Of a DNA stretch of 64,000 nucleotides, positions 60,661-64,000 are shown in pieces. The stretch is from Neelides folsomi. Taxonomy: Eukaryota; Arthropoda; Collembola; Neelipleona; Neelidae. The notes under the pieces were generated by a model. It saw only the letters and a list, made by a program, of their open reading frames with translations. It made no database searches and had not been told where the DNA came from. Location: assembly GCA_034687125.1 (NCBI GenBank), contig JAQGBZ010000010.1, forward strand, positions 515,375 to 579,374. Reading direction: 5' to 3'. The position numbers were made by a program, and so were the translations under genes. Numbering within the stretch: the first letter of the stretch is position 1; each line of letters starts with the position of its first letter.

Positions 60661-61834
60661 TTTCCCGATTGTTTGTAAATATTAGTTAAATACAGATGAG
60701 CAGAAATGAATGGATGAGCTTTGTGAGATTAAAAGGAGCTTTTAATTAGTGGTGGGATAACTGGAGATCTTCAATTAAATACTTTTATAACGGTATGCTA
60801 AATCATTCCTCTAATATAATTGTTATATGGAAAGGGGAAAGCTTTAATTTCTTTCGAACATTAAAAACTGGATGGCAAAAAATAAGATTCGTTTCGCGAT
60901 TTTGAGCCTACATTGAATATACTTTGTTTTAGGAGTATAACTATATGGCTAACAAAGTATAATAAAAAATGGTAAAATGGGGAATTAAAATAAATATGAG
61001 ATCTAAATAAACTATTAAAATGACTTAAACATGCGGATCGGAATAATTAAAGTTGGAAATTGGGAAAATCCCAATAGGATTTGACCGTCCACGAAGACCG
61101 GCACTTCTAGACTAAATTCTTGAAGATTGAATATCTTCCCTTGTGCGCACGCCAATTCTCTCAACGCTCTAAAATACAGAAATGCTACTCACTGAAAATT
61201 TCATTTACTTCAACCTTTCAACCTTTATATATTTCAACCTTTATATATTTTATAGCTCGTTTAATAATCTTATTCTAATTTTTTAAATTATAGTTAGATG
61301 ATGGCATTTGAATGTGGGTCCGATTCACTAGATTGTTAACTATTCGAGGAAAATGGACTTTGCAGCCCTGAGATTTTATTTTTACTTTTGATAGTACTAC
61401 GTTTAGCGTTTATATTAATTGTTAATCAACTTTGATTTGAGCTACTGACCTTTATATTTAATTTAATTTGTTATCAAATTTATTAAGAATTAAATTTTTG
61501 AAAAGTCAATTGGAGCCTTTGATTAATAAAAAGAAACTTATCGGCTATGTTTTAAGTGCTATCAATCTTCAAGTTTAACAAATCTCAGGGTTGACGTTTA
61601 TTTCTTCGACAGAGTATGCATCAGTATAAATTTTCATAAATTATCCAATGATTTAATTGATGGTTATAATATGATTAATTATGAAATATATAATAATATT
61701 AAATCGTTTAATTAGCAAACTCACAAGTTAAATAAACATACATGTTGTATAGACGTTAGTTGTAATTACAAAGTTTTATATGCTTAGGTAGATTAGATGT
61801 ATGTATGTTTATAATTGTGAGTTTTATTCAGTGT
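60661..61834. other. Spacer upstream of the YWTD/EGF gene and downstream of the GTSF1-like gene
   Basis: AT-rich, with no supportable gene. A block at 61050-61190 is less AT-rich. An AATAAA on the - strand lies only a few bases past the GTSF1-like stop (61823-61828), too close to be the likely signal. Confidence 0.4.
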
Positions 61835-62392
61835 TCAGTCAGTCTTTCGATTAATCATTTTCTTGAGCTCATAAACGTCTTGAATTTGCTTGTCCCAGCA
61901 TTCTTCTAAATGCTTCTCCATCTTATCCTTGTGAATGTGATGGGTAGATTTGTAAGGGCAAACGATAATGACATCAGCTAGCTCTGGATGATGCTTCAAA
62001 AAATAAAGTTTTGTCAAAATATTAGTAATAGATCTATATCATATATTTTAAACTATGAGCTAGGAATGCAAAAAATTGTCATTGATGCTTTATAATGGAG
62101 ATGTTATTGTTTAAAAATTAGAATATGTATACAAAAAAGCGAGATATGGAATATGATAAATGCATTGTCATATTGTACATATTTATTACAGCTAATGATT
62201 AAAATACGACTTGTATTTACAAAATAGAATTAGCAATTTGTTTACCTTTCTGCAGCTCCAGACATGTTTAACCAACCGCTTGTACATGAATCTATGCGAC
62301 ATGTCATAAGGGCAAATGACAAATTCGTCCAAGTCTTTTAGTTCAACAGCGGTTCCTGTTTTATAATATCCGAAATGCCTTCCAAATCCCAT
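61835..62392 (-). CDS. GTSF1-like protein with two CHHC zinc fingers
   Basis: Exons 62392-62246 and 61993-61835 join at phase 0 to 101 residues. Two U11-48K-type CHHC fingers stand in tandem, both C-x5-H-x9-H-x3-C: CPYDMSH...KHVWSC and CPYKSTH...KHLEEC, linked by RKHHPELAD as in GTSF1 (Asterix). In animals GTSF1 proteins bind small structured RNA or tRNA and act with Piwi proteins in transposon silencing. Some paralogues serve other Argonautes. The frame is open upstream to an ATG at 62597-62599, adding 69 residues rich in Ser, Phe and Leu. I prefer 62392 because GTSF1 proteins start just before the first finger and the extension has no family match. The usual acidic, Trp-bearing C-terminal tail is absent. 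Confidence 0.85.
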
Positions 62393-62827
62393 TTTACAAG
62401 ATGTGGAGCGTGAGATTGAAAACCCGTTGTTATAATTTGGATATTGAGGCTCTAAAATTATAAAAGTGCGGTATGAAGTGAGATCACGAGAAGTGCTCAA
62501 AGATCTAAATAACAAGCTGCTCAATGCGGCAAACAAGAAGTTCTTATTACGAAACGAATCTATTCTTATCTTAAATGTCAGTCCTATTAAATTACACACA
62601 ATTAAAAATAGTCACTAGTTTTGTTTACATATAGGAATAAGTCTACTTAAAGGTTTAAATAATATTACTCGCTATATGTATAAATAATAAATGATAAAGA
62701 CATGCGAGCGATAGATTAGTTATATTTTTAATCCGTTTGAGTTTTGCATGTCTTCAAGCTCAAGTCTTCTAACTACAAATACAAATTAAGGCTCTAATAA
62801 TCGTAAAATTGTAATTGTAATTGGAAA
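62393..62827. promoter_or_regulatory. Divergent promoter of the GTSF1-like and APRT genes
   Basis: 435 bases (or 228 if the longer GTSF1-like frame is used) separate two oppositely directed starts, so both promoters must fit here. I see no clear TATA box. Confidence 0.45.
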
Positions 62828-63711
62828 ATGGAAGAAAAACTCAATTATCTCAAAGAACAAATTAAAAGCTATCCAGATTTCCCGAAAAAAGGGATTCTAT
62901 TCAGGTAAAAGTGACCAAATACTTTTTCAACTTTAAACAAATATAAATTAAATAATTAATCAATTTATCTTATAGAGATTGAAAAATAATCAGATTTTTA
63001 CATATTACAGGGATATTTTTTCATTGCTTCTTGAGCCGAAAGCGTTTCAGCTCCTTAAAGACATCATGATCGCGTATATTCGAGAAAACATTCCAGATGT
63101 GGAGGCTGTCGCTGGATTGGAATCTCGTGGATTTTTATTCGGTTCTTTTTTGGCCATCGAGCTTCAACTTCCCTTTGTTCCTATTCGGAAATCAGGGAAG
63201 CTACCCGGAGAGCTTGCTCGAGTTTCTTATCAGCTAGAATATGGAACGGTATGAAACAATATTTTAATAAATTCATTTCTCAAATCTGCATTATGTTTCT
63301 TAAATGATTCGGATTATTGTATTTATTGAAAATTATTTTAAACAAAACTTACGATAATAAATAATTAATAATTATGTATTTACAGGATACGTTTGAGATG
63401 CAAAAGTCAAGTATAAAAGAGGGGCAAAAAGTTTTAATCATTGATGATCTATTGGCCACTGGAGGTAAGAAATGAACGAGATGATCTTATCTATTGCTTA
63501 AATATACTATACTATTTATACAGACATTCATCTGCGCCTCTGATTAAGTACCATATAAATATTTTTTCATTTAGGAACACTGGGAGCTGGATGTAAGATT
63601 GTAGAAGACAATGGTGGAGAAATTGCTGGATGTTTGGTCGTGATGGAACTAGTCGATTTAGAGGGACGGAAAAAAGTAAAATATCCTGTCCATTCGCTCA
63701 TTGAATTTTAA
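62828..63711 (+). CDS. APRT: Adenine phosphoribosyltransferase
   Basis: Exons 62828-62904, 63011-63248, 63386-63464 and 63575-63711 join in phase to 176 residues (human 180). The enzyme makes AMP from adenine and PRPP in purine salvage in the cytosol. Seen: [15 protein letters not shown] at the start, [10 protein letters not shown], the flexible hood patch [12 protein letters not shown], and the PRPP-binding loop [13 protein letters not shown] split by the last intron, followed by [15 protein letters not shown]. All key residues are present. Confidence 0.97.
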
Positions 63712-63820
63712 TCCGACAAAATAGACAGTCGTTAATTGTATGAAAATAGACAGCTCACTCCTCATTCACATTAATTCAAATTAATGTGTTTACAACTCAC
63801 TCAAAAAAACATTTATAAGC

Positions 63821-63826
63821 AATAAA
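63821..63826 (+). terminator. Candidate poly(A) signal of APRT
   Basis: AATAAA 110 bases after the APRT stop codon. Confidence 0.5.
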
Positions 63827-64000
63827 TTATGTCGTTCTCCAATGCAAATACATTAATATTTATGTGGAAGATATAATCCTAAATTTCCTAATCCAATAAT
63901 TAAGATTTAAATAATAATTTAATATTACCGTATTCGCCCATGAATTGTCCCGGGACATAATTAAAAATATTACCCCGAACCCCCGGACATAAATTGGGCC

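Noticed and set aside
61-63990. CRISPR arrays, prokaryotic operons, rRNA genes
   Set aside because: No regularly spaced direct repeats or rRNA-like sequence seen; the genes are intron-bearing eukaryotic genes.

Overview
This window looks like AT-rich nuclear DNA from an arthropod. The genes have many short introns with GT..AG ends, the codon use is AT-biased, and the intergenic DNA carries small DNA-transposon relics. The protein set (Wnt10, a Failed-axon-connections-like protein, a PTPN1-type phosphatase, a GTSF1-like CHHC protein) is metazoan. A crustacean, possibly a copepod, is my best guess from composition and gene style, but nothing in the window proves it. All gene models were rebuilt by hand from splice signals and reading phase.

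Layout. 1-4217: no coding exon seen, with one perfect hairpin. 4218-7787 (+): last three exons of Wnt10. 8955-9658 (+): unrecognised Cys-rich, then Lys-rich protein. 10182-11757 (+): DNAJB11/ERdj3, an ER co-chaperone. 14589-16193 (+): intronless divergent class A GPCR. 16609-19147 (+): F-box/LRR-like protein. 19634-20957 (+): unrecognised charged protein. 21275-22860 (-): seven-exon FAX/GST-fold protein. 23576-26060: relic zone with two unrelated Harbinger transposase remnants, a strong palindrome, a MITE and a decayed reading frame. 26165-28125 (-): TMEM70. 29792-33078 (+): PTPN1-type phosphatase with a C-terminal anchor, divergent from TMEM70. 33079-43329: a 10-kb stretch without a recognised gene, holding two inverted-repeat elements and a tRNA-like sequence. 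43330-47168 (+): small secreted six-cysteine protein split by a 3.4-kb intron. 48688-50798 (-): carboxypeptidase Q. 51614-55304 (+): leukotriene A4 hydrolase-type aminopeptidase. 55658-56451 (-): C18orf21/RMP24-like zinc-ribbon protein. 57383-60660 (-): type I membrane protein with YWTD-like repeats and one EGF module. 61835-62392 (-): GTSF1-like double CHHC finger protein. 62828-63711 (+): adenine phosphoribosyltransferase, divergent from the GTSF1-like gene.

The genes are mostly unrelated housekeeping, signalling and orphan genes, so no operon logic is expected. The shared regulation the sequence hints at is divergent promoters: TMEM70/PTPN1 (with a YY1/TISU-type motif between them), carboxypeptidase Q/LTA4H, and GTSF1-like/APRT.

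The most striking observation is in the LTA4H gene. Two homologous versions of one exon lie 18 bases apart. Each alone fits the phase of both neighbouring exons; both together would shift frame into a stop. This is the signature of mutually exclusive splicing, and the two versions differ exactly at the active-site QCQ triplet. A second, separate exon duplication breaks the EGF module of the YWTD-like membrane protein gene.
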